Assembly (NCBI GenBank): GCA_902800595.1
Contig: CADCFA010000027.1
Location: 1-59,780, forward strand
Source of the DNA: an uncultured Prevotellaceae bacterium
GTDB lineage: Bacteria; Bacteroidota; Bacteroidia; Bacteroidales; Bacteroidaceae
Direction of reading: 5' to 3'
DNA length: 59,780 nucleotides
Shown here: positions 1-8,375 of the stretch, piece after piece
Position numbering within the stretch: position 1 is the stretch's first letter
Layout: each line of letters begins with the position of its first letter
Position numbers and translations under genes: made by a program
The notes under the pieces: generated by a model
The model's input: the letters and a program-made list of their open reading frames with translations, nothing else
The model's database searches: none
Told to the model about the DNA's origin: nothing

Positions 1-60
1 TATCCCTGCAAGACAGGTGATAGAAGAGAATCCGATATTCCAGAATTAATGGAATACTAA
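1..60 (+). CDS. Possible C-terminal end of a gene cut by the window edge
   Basis: The first frame is open from base 1 to a TAA at 58-60 and would encode about 19 residues ending in PELMEY. The residue mix (charged and polar, no low complexity) looks like a genuine protein C-terminus, but the piece is too short to assign to a family. It lies on the same strand as the protease that starts 45 bases later. Confidence 0.3.
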   Translation, partial: YPCKTGDRRESDIPELMEY

Positions 61-105
61 TTATTATCTGTTATTAGAAATAGTGATACGGATTTAGAAT
101 TAAAT

Positions 106-1617
106 ATGAGTAGAATGATTTTTCTCTTGTTGGCGTTTATCGTCGTTATGTCTGCCAAGGGCCAAAATCGGCAACCCTTCAACCTGATGGTCTATGCCAT
201 TGGCGGCGGCAATCTGGATGATAATATCGAGGGGGAGCTCAAGGACCTTCTGCCCGATCCCGATGCCGGATCGACGGATGCGAACGTCTTCGTCCAGATG
301 AAATACTCATCGCCTAAAGGTCTCAAACAGGAGACATCGAGGATGAAGAATAAGTACGAATATAATTATGTGCCTGGCGGCAGACCTGGCTTTGTGTATC
401 GCTACGAACTTACCAATGACCAACTGCCCGATGCGCAGAAGAACATTAAAAATTTTCTCGACCTGACCGACAATGATCTGTGGGGCGGCAGCGAGGCAGA
501 AATGTTCCAACCCGACAGCCTGGCCTCGTTCGTCAGATTCTGCAAGAAAGAGGCTCCCGCCGACAACTATATCCTCATACTGACGGGGCATGGCAGCGGA
601 TGGGCTGTCGGTGATCCCGACGACCTGTATCCAAACATCTGCATGAGCCATATCGGCGTGCTGCTCGATGATAATCTGCAGGACCGCGCCATGACCGCCC
701 GGGAACTACGTCAGGGACTGGAGCGCGCAGGCATCCATCTGAAATTGCTCTACCTCGACTGCTGCATGCTGAACAACATCGAGTTCCTCTCGGAACTGAC
801 GGGTGTCACTGACTATGTGATGGCGTCAGGCCACTCCAACCGAGGCGGCAGTTACGAGCATCTGCTGACAGCGCTGGAGAACATTGCCCAGGGGAAGAGT
901 TTCGAGAGCGAGATGAGTGCCTACCTCGACAGTGTGGCTGCACAGCACAATGATTATTTGCCTGAAGACAAGGGCACGAAGGTGCCGTTGAACAAGGATT
1001 TCGTACTTACCGACATGAGGAAGCTGCCCGCTGTATGGGAGCCTATGCGTCGCTTTGTCAATTTCCTCTGCACGCATCTGACTAACAACTCAGCCGACTA
1101 CGTAACGCCCAGTTCGAAGTGCTATCAGTATTTCAACGATGATCCAATGTACGATCTGCTCGACTATTGCCGCCTGCTGGTGGAGGGCCCTTATAAAGAC
1201 AGCCAGGAGCTGCGTGCCATTTATGCCGATCTGAAACGCGCCACACAGGCGGCTCAGGTACATCACGCCTATGCCTTAGACCATACCGGCCTGAAGGTTG
1301 ACTACCCACTGAGCTATAGTATCACACTGGGTGCACTGGGCAAACTAACTGCCAATTACGAAGAGCAGCGCATTGACGACCTTTTGGGCTATCTGTGTTA
1401 CGACAACGATGGGCAGCCCGTGCTCTGGCAGGCCAGCAGCAATAAGTATATCACTATCGAATGGGGAATGTCCAATCCGCAGTTGGTGTGGGCGAAGACC
1501 ATGATTCCTACTGAGTTCGAACGTCGAACAGGCTGGAGCCGTTGGCTGATGAAGAATCCCATGATGCCCATCCATAATCCACCTTATAATGACAAATACG
1601 ATCGTTACAGGAACTGA
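106..1617 (+). CDS. Secreted clostripain-family (C11) cysteine peptidase
   Basis: 503 residues. The first 20 form a signal peptide (hydrophobic LLLAFIVVMSA, then KGQ), so the enzyme is exported and probably acts in the periplasm or at the cell surface. The C11 fold is indicated by the catalytic histidine in ILTGHGSGW (about residue 166) and the catalytic cysteine in LLYLDCCMLNNIEF (about residue 223), followed by a conserved MASGHSN-like stretch. Family members cleave after basic residues. No lipobox is visible. The ATG at 106 is chosen because it places the signal peptide at the N-terminus; a second ATG three codons on is possible. The gene stands alone and converges on the DUF3667 gene 26 bases downstream. 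Confidence 0.85.
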   Translation: MSRMIFLLLAFIVVMSAKGQNRQPFNLMVYAIGGGNLDDNIEGELKDLLPDPDAGSTDANVFVQMKYSSPKGLKQETSRMKNKYEYNYVPGGRPGFVYRYELTNDQLPDAQKNIKNFLDLTDNDLWGGSEAEMFQPDSLASFVRFCKKEAPADNYILILTGHGSGWAVGDPDDLYPNICMSHIGVLLDDNLQDRAMTARELRQGLERAGIHLKLLYLDCCMLNNIEFLSELTGVTDYVMASGHSNRGGSYEHLLTALENIAQGKSFESEMSAYLDSVAAQHNDYLPEDKGTKVPLNKDFVLTDMRKLPAVWEPMRRFVNFLCTHLTNNSADYVTPSSKCYQYFNDDPMYDLLDYCRLLVEGPYKDSQELRAIYADLKRATQAAQVHHAYALDHTGLKVDYPLSYSITLGALGKLTANYEEQRIDDLLGYLCYDNDGQPVLWQASSNKYITIEWGMSNPQLVWAKTMIPTEFERRTGWSRWLMKNPMMPIHNPPYNDKYDRYRN

Positions 1618-1638
1618 ATCCCTTGTGTTATAAGGATT
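1617..1638. terminator. Weak terminator-like hairpin between convergent genes
   Basis: AATCCCTT (1617-1624) can pair imperfectly with AAGGATT (1632-1638) and is followed by TT on the plus strand. It lies in the 26-base gap between two convergent genes and could end both transcripts, but the stem is short. Confidence 0.3.
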
Positions 1639-1643
1639 TTCCT

Positions 1644-2612
1644 CTAATAATGGATGTAGATGTAGGCGTATGTAAAGAAGATGACAATGGTCAGTAGGAC
1701 GACGATGATCGTGAAGGGGATGAGGGCAACGAGCAGTCGCCAGATGGTGCTCCAGTAGCTGTAGCCCGAAAATTGCTTGATGGGGATGATGGCCAGTAGT
1801 AGGAGCAGCGTACTGATCACCTCATCTGTCTTTGAACCGAGGGCCAACAGTAATGAGGGGACGATGCTGTAGATCAGAAGCATATTGGTGATGTAGATCA
1901 TTGCCACGAAGCACTCCGAAAACCGTAAGTCTGGTATGGCAGGACTATGGCGGAACATCATGTAGAGCGGCACGGAGAAGAGTAGCAGACCAGCGAGACA
2001 CACCAGCGAGACATGTTTGTTGTACCACTCCCAGGTAATTAAGTTTATCTCTTCAGTGTCAAACATGTTTAATACCTTTTTCTTCTTTTGCTGCCTTGCC
2101 CTTTCCTCGGCAGTGAGTGTATTGTCGGTCTCTTCTTCTGCTTTTCCCTTTTTTGCCTCCGCCTGTTTTTGCTCAGTCTTAGCCTCTTTTATGGTCTTCT
2201 CATATTGCTCCTGCTGTAGCTGGAAGCGGTTCTCGCCCTGAAAGTTCATGCCCGTGTCTATCAGAAGTGTCAGGGTGAGGAGAAGGAAGAACATCTTGAA
2301 GGGAGGAAAATAGGCCATCTGCATACCTCTGAGGTAGTCGCGGATCATGTAACCAGGACGCAGTATCAGGTCACGGATGCTACGGAACATACCCCGATTG
2401 CCCAAGCCCCAGACGTCAAGAAACAGCAGAAACGCATTCTTGAAGGAATAGCGGCCTATCTTGTAAGACTGACCGCATCGGGGACAGTAGTTACCCGTAT
2501 AGTGCGTGCCACAGGTAGCGCACTCGTGTTGCTCCTCAGAGAGCGGAGCCACCTGGTGAGGCTGCTGCTCCCATTCCTTAAATCGCCTGTATGTGTCTTT
2601 TACATCTTTCAT
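1644..2612 (-). CDS. DUF3667 family membrane protein with N-terminal zinc ribbon
   Basis: 322 residues. A CATCGTHYTGNYCPRCGQ zinc ribbon (about residues 31-48, CxxC...CxxC) precedes the DUF3667 signature region with FLDVWGLGNRGMF and DLILRPGYMIRDYLRG. Four or so hydrophobic segments follow, interrupted by a charged, lysine/glutamate-rich linker (about residues 130-185). The protein is therefore an inner-membrane protein with a cytosolic metal-binding knuckle. The family is widespread in Bacteroidetes and has no assigned biochemical function. The start fits the promoter just upstream, whose -7 box is only 8 bases from the ATG. Confidence 0.85.
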   Translation of the reverse strand: MKDVKDTYRRFKEWEQQPHQVAPLSEEQHECATCGTHYTGNYCPRCGQSYKIGRYSFKNAFLLFLDVWGLGNRGMFRSIRDLILRPGYMIRDYLRGMQMAYFPPFKMFFLLLTLTLLIDTGMNFQGENRFQLQQEQYEKTIKEAKTEQKQAEAKKGKAEEETDNTLTAEERARQQKKKKVLNMFDTEEINLITWEWYNKHVSLVCLAGLLLFSVPLYMMFRHSPAIPDLRFSECFVAMIYITNMLLIYSIVPSLLLALGSKTDEVISTLLLLLAIIPIKQFSGYSYWSTIWRLLVALIPFTIIVVLLTIVIFFTYAYIYIHY

Positions 2613-2620
2613 TCAGACTG

Positions 2621-2628
2621 CAAAGATA
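2621..2628 (-). promoter_or_regulatory. -7 box (TATCTTTG) of the DUF3667 gene
   Basis: On the minus strand TATCTTTG matches the Bacteroidetes TAnnTTTG -7 consensus and ends 8 bases before the start codon at 2612. If transcription starts about 4 bases past the box, the leader would be about 5 nt. No clear -33 TTTG is visible. Confidence 0.5.
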
Positions 2629-2800
2629 CAAATAATGAACTAAAATCGTGCGCTTTTTGGGATTTATTTATGGACTTTTTTTGATGTGAGCCAGATTTTT
2701 GTCCCACATTCATAAGATGTTGAAACTGGTTCATTACTTCGGGAAAGTGGAAAACTTCGCTCGAAAAAGTTCAAATTGAGGGAAAATAATCGCTTAAATG

Positions 2801-2832
2801 TTTGCATAATTCACTAAAAAACATTACATTTG
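2801..2832 (+). promoter_or_regulatory. Strong consensus promoter in a gene-poor gap
   Basis: TTTG at 2801-2804, 20 bases, then TACATTTG at 2825-2832. This is one of the best consensus matches in the window. It points rightward into a 230-base stretch whose only reading frame of note is the 42-codon ORF at 2965, and then runs antisense into azlD. The rest of the 2613-2964 gap is AT-rich, and I see no other gene or hairpin there. Confidence 0.6.
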
Positions 2833-2964
2833 CATTGTTGCTCAAAAATAGACATCAGGTATCAAAATTTGCGGCATAACTATACAGAAAATTTTTCTAA
2901 GTGCACTAGTAAGTTTTTTATAGTATAAGCGCAGAAATTGCGACTAAGGGGGAAATTTTAAGAA

Positions 2965-3093
2965 ATGGGAAAATACTTGACAATACAAAAAGGCTTTGTT
3001 TGCCGTTATGCTGACCATGTGAAGCGGACGGCACACTGCACTTACTGCATGAGAAATATGGATTTCTATACGCCTATTAGATTCAGCAGATAA
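2965..3093 (+). CDS. Small ORF, 42 codons, Cys/His-containing; function unknown
   Basis: ATG at 2965 to TAA at 3091 gives a 42-residue basic peptide with a C-x15-C-x2-C arrangement and two histidines (CRYADHVKRTAHCTYC). It sits about 130 bases downstream of a consensus promoter and overlaps the 3' end of azlD on the opposite strand by 28 bases. No Shine-Dalgarno is visible. I do not recognise it. It could be a real small protein, the 5' remnant of a lost gene, or chance in the leader of a non-coding RNA. Confidence 0.3.
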   Translation: MGKYLTIQKGFVCRYADHVKRTAHCTYCMRNMDFYTPIRFSR

Positions 3094-3377
3094 GCCATGA
3101 TGCAGCAGATAGCCGCTACAGGGAATAATCCTAAGCGGAGCCATGCTGCTATGATGCCAGCCAACAGGGTGATCACGCCAGTGGTGAGTGACAAGGTTGT
3201 GAGAACCATGTCTGGAAAGGTCATCACTGCCAGTGTGACGAAAGGCACATAATAAAGGAAACTGCGCACAAAACGATTGCGGATCTGCCCCCTGATGAAC
3301 ACCATCGGTATCACACGAATCAGGTTGGTGATTACGATGGCCAGCAGGATGTAAATGATGACACTATGCTTCTCCAT
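3066..3377 (-). CDS. azlD: AzlD-type small subunit of a branched-chain amino acid exporter
   Basis: 103 residues with four hydrophobic segments and the usual AzlD length and features (LIRVIPMVFIRGQIRN near the N-terminus, then a hydrophobic FLYYVPFVTLAVMTFPDM segment). AzlC and AzlD together form an inner-membrane exporter of branched-chain amino acids or their analogues. The gene overlaps azlC by 14 bases, which implies translational coupling. It is the last gene of the long minus-strand operon. Confidence 0.88.
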   Translation of the reverse strand: MEKHSVIIYILLAIVITNLIRVIPMVFIRGQIRNRFVRSFLYYVPFVTLAVMTFPDMVLTTLSLTTGVITLLAGIIAAWLRLGLFPVAAICCIMAYLLNLIGV

Positions 3378-4101
3378 CGTTCTCCGTCTTTATAGGTTTA
3401 AGCCATGCGGCAACAGCAGAGATCACAATCGTCAGCACCACGGTGCGCATGCCACTGCTCCACTGACCTACAACAGGGGCTATGGCGCACAGACCGCTCA
3501 GCACGAAACTTGCTATCAGTGCATAAAGCACGTTGCGGTCATGGCGGGCAGGTGGGATGATGATAGCCAGAAACATGCCGTAGAGCGACATGCTGAGGGC
3601 GGTGACCATCGGCTGTGGTAACAGGCTGCCTGCTATGATGCCTATCGCACAGCCCGACGCCCAGAAAAGGGTTGATATCAGGGCGGCTGCATAGGTGTAG
3701 GATGGGGGACAGTATTCACGATGGACCATAGAGATGCCAAACACCTCATCGGTGATGCAGCAGGCCATCAGGATACGGTGAAACAGCGAAGTGCCAGGCT
3801 TGATTCTCTGCGAGAGAGCCGCACTCATCAGCATATAGCGCAGGTTGACCACCAGGCACATGGCAACCACCTCCACATAAGCTGCGTTTACAGCCACCAG
3901 TGTGTAGGTGCCATATTCGCCAGCAGAAGCACGGGTGAAGAAGCTGCTCAGGAATCCCAAGGGGGCCGTCAGTCCTGCCTTCGAGGCGATGATGCCAATC
4001 GAGAAGGCCACAGCCAAGTAGCCCAGTGCAATGGGTATCCCATCGCGTAAGCCCATTAAAACCTCATTCCCGGATGTTCCCTGACAATGTTCGTTCACCA
4101 T
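3364..4101 (-). CDS. azlC: AzlC-type large subunit of a branched-chain amino acid exporter
   Basis: 245 residues from the ATG at 4101. The family core begins at GLRDGIPIALGYLAVAFSIG, and about seven hydrophobic segments follow. The frame is open upstream to 4215, but that extension lies inside the oxidoreductase gene and has no AzlC features, so 4101 (22 bases past the preceding stop) is preferred. It works with the overlapping azlD. Confidence 0.88.
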   Translation of the reverse strand: MVNEHCQGTSGNEVLMGLRDGIPIALGYLAVAFSIGIIASKAGLTAPLGFLSSFFTRASAGEYGTYTLVAVNAAYVEVVAMCLVVNLRYMLMSAALSQRIKPGTSLFHRILMACCITDEVFGISMVHREYCPPSYTYAAALISTLFWASGCAIGIIAGSLLPQPMVTALSMSLYGMFLAIIIPPARHDRNVLYALIASFVLSGLCAIAPVVGQWSSGMRTVVLTIVISAVAAWLKPIKTENDGEA

Positions 4102-4123
4102 TACGAATTCAGAAATAAGTGCT

Positions 4124-5113
4124 TTAATCGTCCATCGGATAGCGGACACCCCATTTCCGGCGGAAGTCATCCATGAGCTGCATGATATAGAGCGTCTCTT
4201 CCAGCGGCATCTCACGAGGTTCCAAAAGTCCGTTGATCAGGGCTTGTCTGCAGGCGATGAACTGATATTCGTAGCCTGTAATCTGTTGGGGCACGTGTAT
4301 GTCTTCCACAAACTCGCGATCGTGGGTGTTGACGGTTATCTTCTGCGGATTATTGATGTTGTCGATAATGAGATTACCCTCCGTTCCAGCTATGACGCCA
4401 ATGTTGTCGCCTACGCAGGCAGCACTCGACTGGAGGTTGCAGAGCATGCCGTCGCTCAGTGTCAGTGTCATGGCATTGGTGAGATCCATGCCCGTCAGGC
4501 TCTTCACGCAGGTACTCTCTATATTCACAATATCGGCTGGGAAGAACATACGGACAAAATTGAGGGCATAGACACCCAGATCGAGCAGGGCACCGCCACA
4601 GAGGTCGGCTCGCATGATGCGGGGCTTATCACCCATCGAGTAGCCCAGGGTGGCAGTGAGCAGACGGGGCGTGCCGATGCGTCCGCTGCTGATGAGATCG
4701 CGCACGATAGTGACAGCTGGTTGATAGCGTGTCCAGATGGCTTCGGCAAGGAATACCTTACGCTCACGTGCAAGATCGACAATCGCTTTAGCCTGTTTCC
4801 AGTTTGCCATGAAGGCTTTCTCTACCAGACAGGGCTTGCCAGCCTTGAGGGCTTCCGTCGTCACATCGTAGTGATGGGAGTGAGGAGTAGCCACATACAC
4901 GAGATCGACATTTGGGTCGGCGATGAGCTGTGCGTAAGAGCCATAGGCTTTCTTTGCATGCCATTGTGCAGCAAAGGCGTCGGCTTTTTCCTGAGAGCGT
5001 GAAGCGATGGCGTAGCACTCACAGTCTGTGAGGCCGTTGAGGGTGATGGCTGCCTTTTCGGCAATCCATCCGGCACCGATGATACCGATGCGCAATTTCA
5101 AGTCGTTAGTCAT
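4124..5113 (-). CDS. Gfo/Idh/MocA family NAD(P)-dependent oxidoreductase
   Basis: 329 residues. An N-terminal Rossmann motif IGIIGAGWIA (about residues 9-18) binds NAD(P). YVATPHSHHYD and the EKAF segment (about residues 70-100) carry the catalytic lysine typical of the family. The C-terminal half is the alpha/beta substrate domain. Members oxidise sugars, inositols or related polyols, and the substrate cannot be read from sequence. It sits in the operon between the B3/B4 protein (17-base gap) and azlC. Confidence 0.88.
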   Translation of the reverse strand: MTNDLKLRIGIIGAGWIAEKAAITLNGLTDCECYAIASRSQEKADAFAAQWHAKKAYGSYAQLIADPNVDLVYVATPHSHHYDVTTEALKAGKPCLVEKAFMANWKQAKAIVDLARERKVFLAEAIWTRYQPAVTIVRDLISSGRIGTPRLLTATLGYSMGDKPRIMRADLCGGALLDLGVYALNFVRMFFPADIVNIESTCVKSLTGMDLTNAMTLTLSDGMLCNLQSSAACVGDNIGVIAGTEGNLIIDNINNPQKITVNTHDREFVEDIHVPQQITGYEYQFIACRQALINGLLEPREMPLEETLYIMQLMDDFRRKWGVRYPMDD

Positions 5114-5130
5114 ATCAAGTTGGTTCTATA

Positions 5131-5796
5131 TTATCTGTAAAGGGTGACGGTCCCTCCGTCACTCTGACAATATCTGCGTAGCAGTTCCTGAATGAAACGG
5201 GCATTCTCGAGCACTCGTTCTTCTTGTCCGTCGTAGCCGTTGATGAGCACCACAAGATGGGTGGTCTGGAGTGTCATCTTCGTACGCTCATTGTCGCTGG
5301 TGGGAGTACCCACACCGCCTTGGGCATCACGATATACTGGCAGTCCTGCGATGTTGAGCATGCCGCGCCCAATGCCTTCGTAGGGCTCTCCTTCACGTCC
5401 CACACCAAGGGTGAGCGTGTCGCCTACAAACTTATCGGCATCAAAGCCGCCAATGCTGTAGCCATAGGCGATGCTGGCGAGGTTGACGAGATCCACCAGT
5501 GTGTCTATCTGATAGAGCTCCTTGCCCTGTAGCATACGCCGGATGAGCTGTTCGCTGGCAGGACGGTAGCGTGAGGGATCCTTGCCACATGCCTTGTACA
5601 CCCGGCGTGTGGCAGCAATTCCAGACAGTTCTTTGAGACTCTCCGTGGTTAGTTCTTGGCGGAAACGGTTTTCGAGTGCGTGTATCTCATCCCATAGGGT
5701 AGCGTTATATGTCGAGTTCACAACCTGTGCCTCGACTGCAGCTCCCACGAAGTTAGGGCATACGTTCTCAATTTCTTGCGAAACGATAATGTCCAT
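5131..5796 (-). CDS. B3/B4 tRNA-binding domain protein
   Basis: 221 residues matching the stand-alone B3/B4 domain, which also occurs in the phenylalanyl-tRNA synthetase beta chain. Recognisable elements are RRVYKACGKDPSRYRPASE, LVDLVNLASIAYGYSIGG and a C-terminal TTHLVVLINGYDG. In PheT this domain takes part in tRNA binding and editing. Stand-alone members may edit or bind mis-charged tRNAs, but this is not established. No membrane or signal segment is present. It starts 4 bases after the preceding gene's stop. Confidence 0.82.
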   Translation of the reverse strand: MDIIVSQEIENVCPNFVGAAVEAQVVNSTYNATLWDEIHALENRFRQELTTESLKELSGIAATRRVYKACGKDPSRYRPASEQLIRRMLQGKELYQIDTLVDLVNLASIAYGYSIGGFDADKFVGDTLTLGVGREGEPYEGIGRGMLNIAGLPVYRDAQGGVGTPTSDNERTKMTLQTTHLVVLINGYDGQEERVLENARFIQELLRRYCQSDGGTVTLYR

Positions 5797-5800
5797 GTAG

Positions 5801-6388
5801 TTACTGATCTGGATCTCTTTGGTAATGAAACTCGCGTATGTTAGGATTACTGCCTAAGTCAGTCTCTTCGATTTTTACCGGGTCGAGCAGCTTCTGCTCA
5901 TATCCTTTATGCACGGGTGCTATATCGAGTAGCAGATCAGAGTACTGGAGCGTAGAGAACACGAAACCGAGGAAGCCTACACCAATGCGTAAGCCTTCTG
6001 GGTGCATGTTATTATAGATATGAGATGTGGAGTAGAAGAGGTGGCGATAAGATTCCAGTTTGTTGTACTTGTGATAGGCCTCCAGTACCTCTGGTGCGAT
6101 GTTGGTGGTATCGGCTTCTGTAAACGAGTAAGTAATGTTATGTACAAAGTCGTCGATGGCGTCACCTTTATGTCTGTTGTTGTCTTCGAGGCACTGCATC
6201 ACGTTGTCTGTCATTACCATGGTCATCTCCTTCTTGGTAGGTGTTGAGAAATAGGCGATGAACAGGATGGCGAGTATGATGCCACCAATAAAGATAATAC
6301 GTCCGCCCTTGCTGCTGAGCAATTTTTGGGCGAAATTCTTCTCTGAGTCTGAGTAGTTGACTCTTTGTCTGCGATTGATGTTAGGCAT
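5801..6388 (-). CDS. Unknown single-span membrane protein
   Basis: 195 residues. A basic N-terminus of about 30 residues precedes one hydrophobic span (IIFIGGIILAILFIAYF, about residues 31-47). The rest is an extracytoplasmic domain of about 145 residues with no cysteines and several aromatic positions. I do not recognise a family. It lies 6 bases from folE and 4 bases from the B3/B4 gene in the same operon, so it is certainly co-transcribed. A conserved envelope protein of Bacteroidales is the best guess. Confidence 0.75.
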   Translation of the reverse strand: MPNINRRQRVNYSDSEKNFAQKLLSSKGGRIIFIGGIILAILFIAYFSTPTKKEMTMVMTDNVMQCLEDNNRHKGDAIDDFVHNITYSFTEADTTNIAPEVLEAYHKYNKLESYRHLFYSTSHIYNNMHPEGLRIGVGFLGFVFSTLQYSDLLLDIAPVHKGYEQKLLDPVKIEETDLGSNPNIREFHYQRDPDQ

Positions 6389-6394
6389 AGCTTA

Positions 6395-7006
6395 TCACGT
6401 TTGATTGTTATGTATAAGGTTCATGAATTCCTGTCGTGTTTTGGCCTGGTTAAAAGCGCCGCTGAAGTCGCTGGTGGTGGTGATGGCATTCTGCTTCTCG
6501 ATACCTCGCATCTGCATGCACATGTGTTTTGCCTCTACCACGACCATCACGCCAAGGGGCTTCAGGGTGTCCTGGATACAGTCCTTGATCTGTTGTGTCA
6601 TGCGCTCCTGCACTTGCAGACGATGTGCATAGATATCCACCACGCGGGCAATCTTTGAAAGACCAGTGATGTAGCCGTTGGGTATATATGCCACATGCGC
6701 TTTGCCGTAGAAAGGTAGCATGTGATGCTCGCAGAGTGAGAAGAAGTCGATGTCTTTTACGATGACCATCTGCGAGTAGTCCTCCTTGAAGAGGGCATCA
6801 GTGAGCACCTTATGGGCATCCATCTGGTAGCCGCGTGTGAGCACCTGCATCGCCTTGGCCACGCGCATGGGGGTCTTCATGAGTCCCTCACGCTCAGTGT
6901 CCTCTCCCAACAGGGTGAGAATCTCTTTGTAGTGGGCAGCCAGCTCTTCCAGTCCTTCGCGATACTGGGGCTCATAGCCTGAGTGATACTCTGTCTCGTA
7001 ACTCAT
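6395..7006 (-). CDS. folE: GTP cyclohydrolase I
   Basis: 203 residues, normal length for FolE. It converts GTP to 7,8-dihydroneopterin triphosphate, the first step of folate synthesis. The zinc and active-site block [20 protein letters not shown] (about residues 90-109) and the [20 protein letters not shown] segment are intact. The ATG overlaps the stop of the SPOR gene by 4 bases (ATGA), indicating coupled translation. Confidence 0.96.
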   Translation of the reverse strand: MSYETEYHSGYEPQYREGLEELAAHYKEILTLLGEDTEREGLMKTPMRVAKAMQVLTRGYQMDAHKVLTDALFKEDYSQMVIVKDIDFFSLCEHHMLPFYGKAHVAYIPNGYITGLSKIARVVDIYAHRLQVQERMTQQIKDCIQDTLKPLGVMVVVEAKHMCMQMRGIEKQNAITTTSDFSGAFNQAKTRQEFMNLIHNNQT

Positions 7007-7608
7007 TGATACTGTACGGTGATTTTTCCTTTTACAATAATGGCAGAATTGTAGCCAAACTGTTTTACTTTCTTCAACACCTCGTGGGCCTCTTCATAAG
7101 TGCGGTAGTTGCCCATGCGGCAGACCCACCTGGGAGAATAGAAGTGTACGTAGATTGGTTCGGCAGGGAAGAGGCTCTTCATGTTCTCTCCTGTGCGTTC
7201 GGCCTTCAGTCTGTCGTTGCGTGAGTTGCCTCCTGCAAACACCTGAACACGATAGCCGTTGATCTTTATGCCCTTCATCACCTTCTTGTGTATGTCGATG
7301 GTGTCTGGGGTGATGACAGCTTGTGCTTCATTTCCCTTAGGAGCAACCTTCGGCTCTTCTTTCTCCTTCACCTCTGCTTTGTCTTTAGATGCTGGTGTAG
7401 GCGTTGTTTTCTGTTCTGGTTTGTTTTTTTCTGGTTGTTTTGTGGCAATAGCCCCATTTACGAGCATATCAATGCTCGTGTCCTGAGTCACACTGACTTT
7501 GCCTTCCCCCGCCTTGCTATTCTGCAAACGCTCAGTGAAAGTCGATTGTGCATCGGCTGCTGTGATACAGCCGATACACAATGCGATGGTAATGATTAAT
7601 TGTCTCAC
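7003..7608 (-). CDS. SPOR-domain envelope protein
   Basis: About 201 residues from a GTG at 7608, which sits 6 bases after the tpiA stop and gives a clean signal peptide ([18 protein letters not shown]). A TTG at 7626 is open too but would overlap tpiA. A lysine/proline/glutamate-rich linker (about residues 45-95) leads to a C-terminal SPOR domain ([12 protein letters not shown] ... [17 protein letters not shown]), which binds peptidoglycan stripped of stem peptides. A role in envelope growth or division is likely. Confidence 0.85.
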   Translation of the reverse strand: MRQLIITIALCIGCITAADAQSTFTERLQNSKAGEGKVSVTQDTSIDMLVNGAIATKQPEKNKPEQKTTPTPASKDKAEVKEKEEPKVAPKGNEAQAVITPDTIDIHKKVMKGIKINGYRVQVFAGGNSRNDRLKAERTGENMKSLFPAEPIYVHFYSPRWVCRMGNYRTYEEAHEVLKKVKQFGYNSAIIVKGKITVQYQ

Positions 7609-7613
7609 TGCTC

Positions 7614-8375
7614 TTACTTCTTCCAAGCGTCGATAATACCCTTGAAGTCAGCGCACTTCAGTGAAGCACCACCAATCAGACCGCCGTCAATGTCAGGCTT
7701 AGCAAACAGCTCAGGAGCGTTGCTGGCCTTGCAAGAACCACCATAGAGGATAGTGGTGTCGTCGGCAACAGCCTGACCATACTTCTCTGCGATGATAGAA
7801 CGGATGTAAGCGTGGATCTCCTCAGCCTGCTCAGCGGTAGCGGTCTTACCTGTACCGATAGCCCAGATTGGCTCGTAGGCGATAACGATCTTGCGGAAGT
7901 CCTCCTCAGAGAGATTGAATACAGAACCCTCGAGCTCTGCCTTTACCACCTCGTTCTGCTTGCCAGCCTCGCGCTCTGCCAGGCTCTCACCGATACAGAA
8001 GATCACCTTCAGATCGTTCTTCTGAGCCAGCAGCACCTTCTCCTTCAGGATCTCAGGAGTCTCCTTGTAGTACTCGCGACGCTCAGAGTGACCCAGGATC
8101 ACGTACTGAGCACCAGTGCTCTTTACCATCTCGGCAGAAACCTCACCAGTGAAAGCACCTTTCTCCTTGTCAGCGCAGTTCTCTGCACCCAGACCAATGA
8201 TGTCCTGGTCGAGGAACTGTGCGATGCTTGCAAGGTGGATAAACGGTGTGCAGATTACTACACCACAGTTGGGCTTATCAGCCTTCAATGTCTCATTCAG
8301 CTCCTTTGCCAGAGCGATACCATCCTGGAGATTCATGTTCATCTTCCAGTTACCTGCTACAATTTTCTTTCTCAT
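7614..8375 (-). CDS. tpiA: Triose-phosphate isomerase (internal start within a longer fused frame)
   Basis: 253 residues from the ATG at 8375, the normal TIM length, interconverting glyceraldehyde-3-phosphate and dihydroxyacetone phosphate. All catalytic elements are present: GNWKMN (Asn, Lys), ILGHSERR (His), and the flexible-loop segment [11 protein letters not shown] (Glu), with the phosphate-binding GGS and GGASL near the end. The same frame continues upstream without a stop into a DoxX-family gene, so both a stand-alone and a fused product are possible. The start at 8375 is preferred on family length. Confidence 0.93.
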   Translation of the reverse strand: MRKKIVAGNWKMNMNLQDGIALAKELNETLKADKPNCGVVICTPFIHLASIAQFLDQDIIGLGAENCADKEKGAFTGEVSAEMVKSTGAQYVILGHSERREYYKETPEILKEKVLLAQKNDLKVIFCIGESLAEREAGKQNEVVKAELEGSVFNLSEEDFRKIVIAYEPIWAIGTGKTATAEQAEEIHAYIRSIIAEKYGQAVADDTTILYGGSCKASNAPELFAKPDIDGGLIGGASLKCADFKGIIDAWKK

